From Amblyornis subalaris (Eukaryota > Chordata > Aves > Passeriformes > Ptilonorhynchidae): a DNA stretch of 64,000 nucleotides. The first letter of the stretch is position 1. Every line of letters begins with the position of its first letter. Positions 14,439-25,428 of the stretch are shown here, one piece after another. The notes beneath the pieces were generated by a model, which was not told where the DNA came from, searched no databases, and saw nothing but the letters and a program-made list of their open reading frames with translations. The stretch spans positions 1,557,474 through 1,621,473 of the forward strand of contig JACAXG010000110.1 of the NCBI GenBank assembly GCA_018881555.1. Reading direction: 5' to 3'. Position numbers and translations under genes: made by a program.

Positions 14439-14835
14439 ATCATAGAATGGTTTGGGTTGGAAGGATCACAATGAACAGGGACATCTTCAACTACGTCACG
14501 TTGCTCACAACCTCATCCAAGCTGACGTTGAACGTTTCAGAAGGCCACAGAAAGTGTTCCCAGAGTCTCCCCTGGTTCAGGCTGAACAACCCCAAGTCTC
14601 TCAGCCTGTCCTCACAGGAGAGGTGCTTCAGCCCTCTGATAATTTTTGTGGCCCCCCACTGGACCGGCTCCAACAGGTCCAGGTGTTTCCTGTTCTGAGG
14701 ACTCTAGAGTTGGATGCAGAACTCCAGGGGAGATCTCACCAGAGTAGAGGGACAGAATCACCTCCTTTTACCTGCTGGTCATGTTTCTTTTGATGCATTG
14801 ATGAAGGTATTAAATAGTATGGTTCCCAAGATGAA
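14439..14835 (-). mobile_element. CR1 LINE 3' fragment with internal deletions (minus strand)
   Basis: It starts at the CR1 3' end (ATCATAGAATGGTTTGGGTT) and continues through the reversed C-terminal coding part: CAGGCTGAACAACCCCAAG, CAGGAGAGGTGCTTCAGCC, CACTGGACCGGCTCCAACAG, and TTCTTTTGATGCA at about 14785. Compared with usual CR1 order, a block is missing near 14515-14565. A second jump occurs after 14797, where TTGATGAAGGTATTAAATAG corresponds to a more upstream RT segment. The open frames here (14447-14793 plus, 14491-14673 minus) are CR1 shadows or remnants, not genes. Family certain, right edge approximate. Confidence 0.92.
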
Positions 14836-17800
14836 TAACAAGGTAGATAAAATTGTATTGTATAATTCTTGGCTGCTTCTACTTAATGAACCTAGAAGAT
14901 TCTTTTAGTAGCATGTACCGTATCTTACATATCAAAAAAAAAAAAAAGAGTCAATGGACTCCATATTCTCTGTAGCAAATTCTCAAGTGTAAGTAGTATT
15001 TGTCTTATCTCTAATTTATGTGCATATGGCATAATCCCTTTTCCTTTCTTTCCCTTGAATAAATTTCCCTAACTGATCCTGTGGAGCAGAGATTACTCCA
15101 TAGTAGAACTTTCCTCCTCCACCATTGTGATAAATAAATTGAAGGGAATGGCTGTGATACTCTCTGATTACCAGTGAAGGAAAGAAGTTATATTGGCAAA
15201 TCTAATTTTGAAACCTATGTCTTCTCAGAGCATATTCTCAGAGAGAATATTCAACAGGATAAATTTTTATGTAAATAATGTATTGTATTCTTTATTTATA
15301 TTCTTTGAGAAAGCCATAGGGAATTTCTCACTTAAAATCACAATGAAATTTAATAGATATTGAGAGCTGCTCTCTGCTAGCATTTCTGGAAGATCCTATT
15401 TTCCTGGGCCCTGCAGTGTGAAGTGGTGTGGAGTCTGTGCATATTATTGTAAATTAGTCTTCAGCTGCAAAAATAAAACCTTGTGTTCAAGTACTTATCC
15501 TGGAGCTTGTTATATTATTTAATTTTAAAAGTAGGTTGAAGTAGGAAATCACATAACAAGGAGATAAAAGATCTCATATATGTCTCACAATGTGGAAAAA
15601 ACCCAAATCCATTGTAACAAGCAGGTGTCCATACATTTTTGATGAAACATTTTTTAAAAATGTGATTTTGATTTGGTTCTTTTTAATAAAGGCATCTACA
15701 TGCCTCTCTTACATCCATTTACAAAACACCCTATCATTGTGAATGTTATTTCTGTGCACAGCATTTCCTGTTTTCATTGTGATCTTTACTTTTCACAGGA
15801 GTGGAAATAAATTAGTGGCTGCTTCTGTTCACTACTTTCATGACCCTCCTGATGGTAGGGTCTAGTCCTCTACTTGGGCTCCTCTGTGCTGCTACCATAT
15901 TAGCAATTTCCACTGTGAAGCCAAAGCAGCAATTGTAGGAATTTTGTAGATCTGTGCTGCTTCTTCAAATCCACTGACTCCAATTTTACATTTCCGCTCC
16001 AAGCAGTGGAGTTTTGTGTTCTTGCCAAGACTAGCTACAGCTGCATTTCTATGACTAGGCAAGGATAACAGGATACTTGGAATAGCACTCTCCATGTCTG
16101 ACATGCACTGTTTAAAAGAAATTGCTCACCTGGCAGTTGGCTATCTGACACTCCCCTAAGAAAAAAAATGGCCAATACATCCAGGCTTCCTGTTCAAAAA
16201 CCTGTTTTCTGTCCTAATCCATGTACAGTGTAAATAACTGCACAAAGTGCTCATGAACTGTGCGCGTTGGTGCAACAGAACTGTCAATAGCGTTTCATTC
16301 AGAGCAGTGTTCAAGTGTCCACATCTTCATGATCCCAGGAGTATGGAATATAAACTCCCCTAAACAAAGCAAATGATGGCTAAATAATGTGAACTATCTC
16401 CAGGGTAGAAGCACAAGGGACATTACCTCCAAGTAAAATGTATCTTCCCTTTGTGAACGGTGCCACGCTGCTAAATCTTGCTTTAGGCTGTGTAGCATAG
16501 CCTCACAGCTACATTTTTTACCCTGGTAATTTGCCAGTATCCTTTACCCATATGCAGTCAGTTGCACTAGGTGTTCAAGTGACCTACAAGGCTTTTGAAG
16601 GTAATGACCTTCTTTGCATTAAAGAAAGATGAAAGCATAGTCTTGAGAGAATTAGGGAAAGACCATCAGATGGAGAGGGAACTGTTATGTTGCACTGAAG
16701 CATGAGGTGAACAAAGGAGTTTAAGCATATGCGTAACTGGGACAGCAAGAACTGCTAACACTGAAACAAGTTGTGCCAGGAGGATTTAGTAGATTTTCTA
16801 CTATATCTGTCTTCTGTGGTACTAATATCATAGATGGGCTGCAACAAGAACTGGAGGTGACTAAGAGATTGCAAGATTAATAAGTGAGTGAAGAGTGAAT
16901 ACCTTTTATCGTATTTACTGTATAAAATAACGAGACAGACTTGAAAATACCGCAATCCTTGGAGAGTCCATGTTATCTGGAAATAGAGAATATGGTAGTA
17001 CCACAACCTTAGAAAACCCTTTAGGAAGAACTAAGGACTCCACTTTCCACAGCTGCATTTTGCAATTCAGCCCAAAGAGGCACACAGGAAGAAAAAGCTG
17101 AATTTCATAAAGCAAAGGAGAAAGAGTAAGTTTTCATAGCTCCATTTGGTAAAAGACCTTCATGTTCCTAAGACAGAGGGCCATGGACAGAGGAGCAAGT
17201 TGCTACATCCCTATTTTAGCATTGAAAATCATGAAAAGACTTTGGGACTGCATTTCCCACAGAACTAGAAACCATTTAGGGGCTGATATTGTCAAGTGCC
17301 AGGACAGTGGGGAAAACTTATGAAATTGGTGCCCTGTTGTCAAGTGCTGAGCACTAAAGAGCCAGCTCATGAATTCTGGAAGCCCCATTTTGTCCCAATA
17401 AGTTAAAACTTGGCTCTTAGTAATATTATATAGAATTCTGTAGTCTTAAGCAGAGGCATGAAAGTGCAAAAATTGCACAACTGTTTAAGGGAACTATAAT
17501 CCTGGTGTTTGTAATCTAGCAAGCGAAGATGTAGGATTTAACCACTACCTATCCACACAAGACCAGGACAGTTGCATATGGCTGATGCAAGTTCTGTCAT
17601 TGCTTCTGTGACTACAGCACAGACGTAACCAAAACAGCCTTAAATTAATGACTTTGGGAAATCCTAGCAATATTGCTAATCATCCAAGTACTCTGATTTC
17701 ATGGGTGAATTTTATATCATGTATTGAGCTCTCTGCTATGAGAACCTGAATTACCTGCTATAAAACTGATTCAGATATAACTAACAATGTGATAGTTAGT

Positions 17801-18683
17801 GTAGAGTTGTTCAAAATATTGCTGCTTAGAGAAGCTTCTTAAACTGATGCACCTGAGAAATTGTTCCTCCTCTCAGGCTATGTTTGTACACTGCGGAAGC
17901 ATTGATTCATTTATCTGCTCTGAGAGCCACACTTCATCTATCTTGAATTGACGTGTGGTTCGTATCACTCTGCTACGCCAGTTTATGGTTAATAATGACA
18001 TTCCTACAGCTTTGCTCTTGTTTGAAAGAACTATTCAGCAGTCTGACCACATATCCCAGCAAACAGCCAGCAGAGGCTGACAGGACAGGGTGTGTTTGCA
18101 GTAGTGTGATAACCTGCAATGGCAGGTGAGCTGTGGGAAGACAGGGCCAACTTTTCTAAAAATCTTTACGGAGTCACAGCAATGGTCACTGATATGAGAG
18201 ATCCCCTTCTCTATCTGCAGCCATTCCCTGGGAACATGTAGTGGTTTGGAACAGTCAGGTACTCCTCACCAGTTTCTGGCTGAGAGATCAGCTATAGGGG
18301 TTATTCTGCTGTTAAAGGTGTGTTGCATCTCCACACATTCCCTTCCCACCTTTCAAGGATGCTGTTCTTGCTCCTTTTCAAATTTCCTTTCCCTCGAGTC
18401 ATCCCTACCACGGGTGTCTTCTAGCAAAGGCGGTATTTTGAAATTGCATTTTCTTTTCAGTGTTGGGTGGTTGGTGATTTTGGCAGAGTCTAATGTGCTT
18501 GAGTTTTACACAACCACTTCATACAACTCAGTGATGAGATCCAGACTGGACTGGGGTTAGGTATAGCAACGGCTGTCAAGGCAACAGAATTAAGATTGCG
18601 AAACACTAAAGATAGATGTGAGCGTGATCAGAGTCTGCTTTAAAAGGATATTAAAAAATGCTATTATAAAATGAATTTCAGGA
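14836..18683. other. Unique non-coding DNA, no gene seen
   Basis: AT-rich sequence without recognised repeats. It begins soon after a CR1 copy and contains an A-run of about 14 near 14934-14947. The longest open frames are 60-85 codons and resemble nothing. No RNA gene or transposon ends are visible. Confidence 0.55.
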
Positions 18684-18789
18684 CAGAGCAACATGGTCTA
18701 GTGGGTGGCATTCCTGACCATGGCTGGGGCCTTGGAACTACATGATCTTTAAGGTGCCTTCCAACTCAAGCCATTCTATGATTTTATGA
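18684..18789 (+). mobile_element. CR1 LINE 3' tail (plus strand)
   Basis: A short piece of CR1 3' UTR in the sense orientation: GAGCAACATGGTCTAGTGGG, then ACATGATCTTTAAGGTGCC, ending with CCATTCTATGATTTTATGA, which is the CR1 terminal 8-mer repeat with one change. It is about 105 bp long and severely 5'-truncated. There is no coding capacity. Confidence 0.92.
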
Positions 18790-21700
18790 AGAATCTGGAG
18801 CAACAGTGAGTGGAGAAATGAACTGCAGAGCAACTTATATTTGCCAGAGGCTACTTCAGATACCCAACAACATGGACAAGTGCCAGTCAGGTTCACTAGT
18901 CAATCCTTGGTTCTACTCAGCTTGGTCAGATAAGGAACCATTGTTCCCACAGGCTGGCTGTCTGCAGGGGCCCCTGCTGACACTGTTGCCCACGCTGGGA
19001 GGCCAGCAGAGAGCAGAGGAGGTGAAGGTGGTGCCTGTACACCTGGATAGGTTGTAAATGACTACCGAGCTGCAAAAGTGATCTGGTCATAGAGTCAGAG
19101 CGTGAACCAGAGAAATAAGTAGCACTGCTATTCCGAAGTGGCATAGGAAGTAAAGGAAATGGCAGCCACCAGGGCAGTCCTGAGTACATTGTTTTCCTAT
19201 AGAAGTTCAGGATAGAATTAAAAGCCTCTTTTACTCCAATTTCTTTCATATAACACTTATAAATCAGTATAAAGATAGCTGCAAAATTAGTCACAATTTG
19301 TAGCAATTGTTACAGACGTGAGTGCGCAATCATGCCTTAAAAGAGCCATGATTTCTGACATGTCTCCACAGCCTGATTTGTCATTTATTTCTTGAAATCT
19401 CAACTTTAGGGAAGGTTGAGTGCACTCTCAAAGCTGTAAGTCAGGATATCTTTTCCATTAGTCCTTTTTATTAATCTTTCTGTACCTGAAGACAAAATGC
19501 ACAGTATGTGTCTCTGTGCAGACTTATCAAGATCAGATTGCATTTTATTTTTTAACCTGTCTGGTGCCAGCATTTTGTAGTTGTCTGGAGCCTGCTGAAG
19601 TGAGAAAGGATAGGAAAGAGCTTGTAGGAAGAGCAGGCAACGGGCAATGTCTATGACATTTTGCAGTACAGAGAAATACAGTGCAGAAATCCCTATACGA
19701 GCTGCATTGTGTGAAGGGAGGTCAGTGACGTCCAGGCAGAGAGAACTCTTAGCTCTGCCATACTTAGATTAGTCCAACCCAGCCCATGCCCTTCCTTCCT
19801 TCCTTGTTTTATAATCTGTGACACTGTCCTCCACAGCAGAACTGGTGTGGATGTTTTCATAGGGTTTTAGACCACAATCCAAATCTCTGCAGTGTAAATT
19901 TGTTGTTTCTTCCAGCAACTCCCCTCCTGGTGAAATCCCATGAAACATTTGAACTGGAAAATTGAGTTTGTAGGCAAAAAGGGTTGAGTGTGATTTATTT
20001 TCCCATCACTCTTCTCCCACCAATGCTGAGTATGAAGTACAAACTAAAGGCCAGGTCCTCTGTCAGGGAATATGGGGAGCCAAGGTAGTCATTACTGAAA
20101 AGGGCACCATGATTAGACGAGTGACATCCAGTCATGAGAATTCCAAAATCTAGCATCAATCCCATTAAAATAACATGAATGTGGGCAAAGGACACTTTTC
20201 AAGTAAGTTAACTACTACTGTAGCCTGGCACCATCCCATGCAGACTGGCGTTAGTCATCCCACAGGCCCTGGCTAGTTAAACAGAAGTAGAACTGTTTTC
20301 TAATATATTAAAAGTGTTTTCTTAAAATTGTTAGTCCTAAGTATTCTGTTGCAAGACTTCTGTGTTGTGCGTCTTTTTTTAACAGTGATTCTCCAGTCCC
20401 ACATCCACTTCAGATTACTTTGGATATTTATTTCTAAGTATGGAAGCTGTCAAACAACCTTTCCAAGATGTTTCATCAGCTGATCTCCACATATCACTCA
20501 CGTTAGGATGCCATCATAGTTTTATCCTAGGCCCACAATTTGCCTCAGGTAATCTGGTTCCATTTAATAAGACTGCTTTTATTCCAGCAGCCCCTGCATT
20601 AAAAGGAAGCTTCTCTCCATGTCTGACATGATATATAATTGTTTTCATCTGGGTGAAAATGTACCTGCAAAATGCTGGGTAGAGCAAGGCTCTAACTCAT
20701 GCAGGTTTAAATGAAGAAATACCCTGTAGGGTGCCATGCTGCCTTTTTCCTTCAGTTCATGAGGTCTCTGCTGTCATTGATTTCAGAAAAAGCAAGAAAA
20801 CTTACACTGTGTAGGAACATTGATTGGTCTGATGATTTTTTTTTTATATTATACATAAGAGCTGCTGACATGTGCAAAAACATTTTAGTAGGTGTGATCA
20901 GGAAGCAAATTGGCCCTGCCCTCCAGCATGGTCCAGCAATTACTTTCAACAGCAAAACCAGCAAATTAATCACACTATTTGCTAACTCGATCTAATTGTT
21001 CATATGCTGAATCTTTTCCAGTAGAGTGTTGCCCATTGAAATTGAGAGTTTATATGTTGTTCATTTGAGGCAGGCGTTTCTTACTGGTAAGAATACCCTA
21101 ATTATTATTTTCTAATTAAATTAGGCTTTTTAAAAAGGTTAACCATGACATTTTAATAGCTTCAGCTCATATTGATATTCTGAGGACACACTTCAGCTCA
21201 GCCACTTGTGACTAAAAAGGATGTTTTTCCAATTAAGAAATCTCTTTTTAAGGGCTTCTCCTAAATGACATCTGTTTTACAGGAGGATGTGGACTAGAAT
21301 ATAATTTGTTTCCCTGGCTGCACAATCTCAGAGTTCAGCAGGTAGACCTTTCAAATGGTTTTGTTACAAAATTTTAATGTTCATGACACAAATTGTTTAC
21401 AGTGCCCAACGCACAAAAATAAAGAATAAAAAAAATTATTATGAACATTTAGTTGTAGTCAATCCACACAAATTTCTTTCTAATGTATCAGGGAAAACTG
21501 TAAAGAAATCCACCGAAAATGTATAGACATACTAGATTCATTAAGGAATATATCTGATATTTCAAAATATTCCTTGTAGCAAGTGCAGGCTGCTGGAATA
21601 CAGTTACAGTTTCCTTTCATTTTGCCTTTACAAGTTGCACATGGTGTCCTCTACAGGGATTTGCACTTCATTCTGTTCCGTATTGCCCAAGCAAAGAAAA

Positions 21701-22259
21701 AAAGACAGGAACTCTCCCAGGTGGCCTACAGATGAACGTATGTCAAAACTGTATGGATACAGCCAGATGAGAGGGTTAAAGTTTGAAGAATGAATCTGAA
21801 CAGGAGTGACTTGGTATTTCTGCAGTATGTTTAGTGAATTCCTATCAAGTACAAGGAAATAAAAAGAGAAGTAATAAAACATTTAAAGACCAGGAAGACT
21901 GTGTGGCCATTTGGAGATGGAAATCAGCTCCTTGACACAGAATGGAAATAAGATTATGGTTGTCCATAAGAGTCCTTGAAAATGAGGACAAGTAATTTAT
22001 TCTTGTCAAAATTGAGAGGAAATATTGGAGAAATGCAGAGCAGGGAGTCATGTCCATAAGTATCAGACCAAAACCAAAAGAATATTGTGACCTTATTTCA
22101 TTCTTCTAATTCATAGTAATTATCGGGTCAAAACTATACTGGATAAAATTGATTCCATACAAATTTTGAGTGGTCAAAATCAGAAAAAAAGAATTTTGTT
22201 AGCACTTAATGTTTCTGTTTGAAGCTATGTTTTGTTAGTTTAATTTTGAATTACGCGTT
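18790..22259. other. Unique non-coding DNA, possible conserved element inside
   Basis: No repeat family recognised. The minus-strand frame at 18926-19306 (126 codons) resembles no family and has no coding features I can point to. The part around 20400-21300 is complex, non-repetitive, and includes several TAATTA-type cores near 21110, so it is listed below as a possible conserved non-coding element. No gene called. Confidence 0.5.
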
Positions 22260-22310
22260 GAAGATAGTTGCCATTACTGAAATTGGTGGGATGAATCCCA
22301 CGACTGGAGT

Positions 22311-22643
22311 GTGGCTATCAAAGGCTACAGGCTGTTCAAAAGGGACAGGCAAGGCAGGAGGGGCAGAGGGATAGCTCTCTACATCAAGAAATGGATAGAT
22401 TGTGAATGGCTTTCCCTGAACAACAGCTACAAACAGGTTGAAAGTTTAAGGGTGAGAATCAGAAACCGAGTTAAGGGAATCCTGTGGTTGGTATTTACTA
22501 GAGGCTGCCTGATCAAGGGGAGCCTATTGATACCGAAACCATCTTACTGCAGCTACTGCAGGCATCGAACTCACCAGCTCTCAGCCTGCTGGAGGACTTC
22601 AACCACCCAGCATCTGCTGGACAAGGAGCACATCAAGCTGTAG
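22311..22643 (+). pseudogene. CR1 ORF2 endonuclease remnant
   Basis: Open frame of 110 codons. Its first half matches the AP-endonuclease-like domain of CR1 ORF2, with the stretches GYRLFKRDRQGRR, GIALYIKKWIDC and QVESLRVRIRNR. The second half drifts out of frame: the nucleotide sequence still follows CR1 while the translation does not, which indicates a frameshift near 22470. In an active element this domain nicks the target DNA for target-primed reverse transcription. Here most of it is missing and it cannot work. The start codon is incidental. Confidence 0.85.
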
Positions 22644-23219
22644 GTAATCCAGGATACTGCTGGAATGCATGGAGGATAACTTCTTAAGCCAGGTAATAGA
22701 CAGCCCTGCCAAAGGGGATCTGTTACTGGACCTTGATGGTCACCAGTGCAAGTGAGCTGATGTCAAGGTTGGAAGCAGCCAGGGCTGCAGGGGTCATGCA
22801 CTGGTGGAGTCTGCAGTCCTGAGAGATATGGAACAAAAAAGAACAAGAAGGGCTTCTATAGGTATGTCAGACAGAAAAGTCGAAGAAAGTGTAATCCCCT
22901 CCTGACTAACATGATTGGCAAACCGGTAATGAAGAATGAGGAGAAGGCTGAGATACTCAACAGCTTGCTCAGTCTTCACAGGCAACGTCTCTTCACACAC
23001 CTCTTGAGTGGAGGGGCAGCAGAGTCCCTCCTGTTGTAAGAGGAGATCAGGTTTGAGACGCCCTGAAGCAACCTGAACGTACATAGATATATACGACCTG
23101 ACAAAACGCATCCCAGAGTCCTCAGGGAATTGGATGATGTAGCTGCCAAGACTCCCTCCATGATATTAGAAAAGTCATGGCAGTCAGGGCAAGCCCCAGG
23201 TGACTGAAACAGGGGAAAC

Positions 23220-23591
23220 ATGGTACCCATCTTCAAGAAGGGAAGAAAGGAGGACGGTGGGAACTACTGGCCTGTCAGCCTTACCTCTGTACCTCGGAAA
23301 GTGACGGAACAGACGCTCCTAGAAGCTGTGCTAAGGCACCTGGTGGTCAGTGAGGTGATTCAAGACAGCCAATATGGGTTCACGGAAGGCAAGTCCTCTC
23401 TGACCAATCTAGTGACCTTCTATGATGGAGTGACTACATCAGTGGACAAGGAAAGAACCATGGATGAGATATATCTGGGCTTCTGTAGGGCCTTTGACAC
23501 AGTCCCCTGTAACATCCTTCTCTCTCAATTGCAGATTGATAACATCCTTCTCTCTCAATTGCAGATTGAATTGCGAACTGGATATGGCTAA
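23220..23591 (+). pseudogene. CR1 ORF2 reverse-transcriptase remnant
   Basis: Open frame of 123 codons covering the N-terminal RT blocks of CR1: [20 protein letters not shown] near the start, [16 protein letters not shown] in the middle, and RT motif A as FCRAFDTVP (the catalytic Asp is the D of AFDTV). Right after motif A a 30-bp segment is tandemly duplicated, adding ten codons ([10 protein letters not shown]). The frame then ends and an LTR-like insertion follows at 23628. A complete RT would need the later motifs, which lie beyond the insertion in broken frames. Dead remnant. Confidence 0.9.
23511..23570 (+). repeat. 30-bp tandem duplication inside CR1 RT
   Basis: The 30-bp block beginning AACATCCTTCTCTCTCAATT occurs twice head to tail (23511-23540 and 23541-23570), with one mismatch at the last base. 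It is in frame (ten codons), lies directly after RT motif A, and is not part of usual CR1. It is a private duplication of this copy, presumably from replication slippage. Confidence 0.95.
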
Positions 23592-23627
23592 TGAATTGGC
23601 TGAATGATTGCATCCAGAGGGTAGTGG

Positions 23628-24392
23628 TTTGCTTGTTTTAAAACCCCACCTGAAAATTAATCCCATTCAAGCTGCCCCTCCTCCCCCACCCCCTTCCAAC
23701 AGCAGGGGAAACACTAGGAGAGACTGTACATGGGGAATCATCATTTTAGTGAAAAAACCCAAACCTCCCAATATCCTAAACAATACCAATAAAAGAGGCC
23801 ATAGAAGAGTGCTCTACCCACAAGAGCACTCCTCTTTGTTCACCACTGAACAAACAGAAATGCTTCCTGAAAACAGTGCCTGGCATTGTTTCCCAGACAC
23901 AGGCGAAATGGCAGCTGTCACCACACTGCGCACTATATGGCACCTGGGAGAAGCAACGACAGCAAGCCAGAGACACTCCTGTGACTCAACGTCCTCCCAC
24001 CAGCCTGGAAACAATGGAAAAAAACACAAACCCAGGACAAAACAAAACCTGGAAAGCTAGTTCGTCTGAAAGGAGTTGTTCTGCCAAAGCACTGACCCCA
24101 GTCAGGTTGGCATGGAGGCAGGGGCTCTCTCTCTCCCTCCGTTGCATGGCAGTGGCAAACAGTGGGGTTGGAAAGAGGCTGCAATGGTGGCTGCAGCAGC
24201 CACAGCTTTCCCACAGCTTCCCCAAAAGTTAAGGGAACAGCCCACACCTTTCTGCCATCGAGGTAGGACCTAATAAACTTCCAGATTCCGGCACCTTGGT
24301 TTTTCTGCTGAAAACCACAGCCCTTGCTGTGATGTGGATGGTGTTGAATTTCCAGCGCTAAAACTCCACCTCCTTTTTTTGTAACCATGACA
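23628..24392 (+). mobile_element. LTR-like insertion (probable solo LTR) nested in CR1
   Basis: CR1 sequence stops after AGTGG at 23623-23627 and resumes with AGTGG at 24393-24397, a 5-bp target-site duplication. The 765 bp between are unrelated to CR1. Features fitting a plus-strand LTR are a polyadenylation signal (AATAAA, about 24270), an end reading CCATGACA, and no protein family in any frame. The left end (TTTGCTTG) lacks the canonical TG, which is a weakness; mutation is possible. A 9-bp-stem hairpin sits at 23807-23831. Overlapping open frames up to 176 codons on both strands (23608-24060, 23876-24232, 23933-24463) show no recognisable domain and I treat them as chance. The alternative is another non-coding transposon with a 5-bp duplication. 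Confidence 0.6.
23807..23831. repeat. Inverted repeat, 9-bp stem, 7-nt loop
   Basis: GAGTGCTCT and AGAGCACTC flank the loop ACCCACA. It lies within the nested LTR-like insertion. In an LTR such a hairpin could sit in the R region, but that placement is only inferred. Confidence 0.75.
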
Positions 24393-25428
24393 AGTGGCCA
24401 ACAGGTCAACATCAAGGTGGACATCAGTGATAAATGGGGTCCCACAGAGGTCCATAATGGCACAAATGCTGTTTAATATCTTCACCAATGACACAGACAG
24501 CAGGATCCAGGGTACCCCCAAGGTACCCTCTGTCAGTTTGTAGATGACACCAAGACGAGTGGTGCAACTGACACACCTGAAGGACAGGATGCCATCCAGA
24601 GGGACCTGAATAAGCTTGAGAAGTGGACCCATGTGGATGACAGGAGGTTCAATAAGGCCATGTACAAGGTCCTGCACCTGGACTGGGGCAATCCCCAGTA
24701 TCAATACAGGCTGGGGAATGAACAGATCAAGAGCAGCCCTGCAAGAAGGACTTAGGCGTATCAGTGGACAAAAAAACTAGACATGATTGGCAATGTGTGC
24801 TCACAGCCCAGAAAGCCAACCCTATCCTGGGCTGCACAAAAGAAGCTTGGGCAGCAGGTCGAGGGCAATGATTCTCCCTCTCCACTCTGTTCTGGTGAGA
24901 GCCCACCTGGAGTGCTGCATCCACCTCTAGGGGCCTTAGCACAGCAAAGATGGGGACCTGATGGAGCAAGTCCAGAGAAGGGCCACAAGAATGATCAGAG
25001 GGATGGAGCACCTATCCATGAGGAAAGGTTGAGAGAGACGGAGTTGTTCATCCTGGAGAAGAGAAGGGTCCAGGGAGACCTTATTGTAGCCTTTCAGTAC
25101 TTAAAGACGGCCTGTGAGAAAAATGGGAACAGATTTTTCAGCAGAGCCTGTTGCAATAGGACAAGGGGTGATGGTTTTAAACTAGAAGAGGGTAGATTCA
25201 GTCTAGACATAAGGAAGAAGATTTTATGATGAGAGTGGTGAAACTCCGGAACAGATTGCCCAGAGAGGTGCTGGATGCTCCATCTTTGGAAATATTCAAG
25301 GTCAGATGAGTGGGGCTGTGAGCGACTTGATCTAGTTGAAGATGACCCTCTGCTCACTGCAGAGGGTTTGGATTAGATGACCTTCAAAGGTCCCTTCCAG
25401 TCAATCCAACCTATGATTCTGTGATTTT
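24393..25428 (+). mobile_element. CR1 LINE, 3' part of the interrupted copy (plus strand)
   Basis: It continues the CR1 element after the insertion with GGTGGACATCAGTGATAAAT. The RT catalytic motif C is present at 24537-24548 as F-V-D-D (usual CR1 form F-A-D-D). Downstream are the CR1 C-terminal coding part (AGTCCAGAGAAGGGCCACA; GGTGATGGTTTTAAACTAGA; TAGACATAAGGAAGAAGAT) and the 3' UTR ending with CTATGATTCTGTGATTTTTG. Several frameshifts are visible; the minus-strand frames that overlap it (24270-24704, 24727-25011) are shadows. The right edge is the true CR1 3' end. Confidence 0.95.

Larger units (their letters stand above)
22260..23627 (+). mobile_element. CR1 LINE, 5' part of an interrupted copy (plus strand)
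   Basis: Sense-strand CR1 ORF2 sequence. It begins in the endonuclease domain (ATTGGTGGGATGAATCCCAC, then the codons for GYRLFKRDRQGRR) and runs through the linker (GGGCTTCTATAGGTATGTCAG) into the reverse transcriptase. An internal deletion of a few hundred bases lies at about 22830, where endonuclease-end sequence joins the linker abruptly. The frame is broken many times. At 23627 the element stops at a 765-bp foreign insertion and resumes at 24393. Together with the 3' part it is the longest CR1 in the window (about 2.4 kb of CR1 sequence), 5'-truncated before the endonuclease start. Confidence 0.95.

Noticed and set aside
14447..14793. Open frames of 83 and 113 codons on the plus strand
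   Set aside because: They lie entirely on a reversed CR1 3' fragment, so they are antisense shadows.
23608..24463. Open frames up to 176 codons across the nested insertion
   Set aside because: The longest (23933-24463, minus) crosses the insertion boundary into CR1 sequence read antisense, so it cannot be a real protein. The plus-strand ones have low-complexity proline and histidine stretches with no family.
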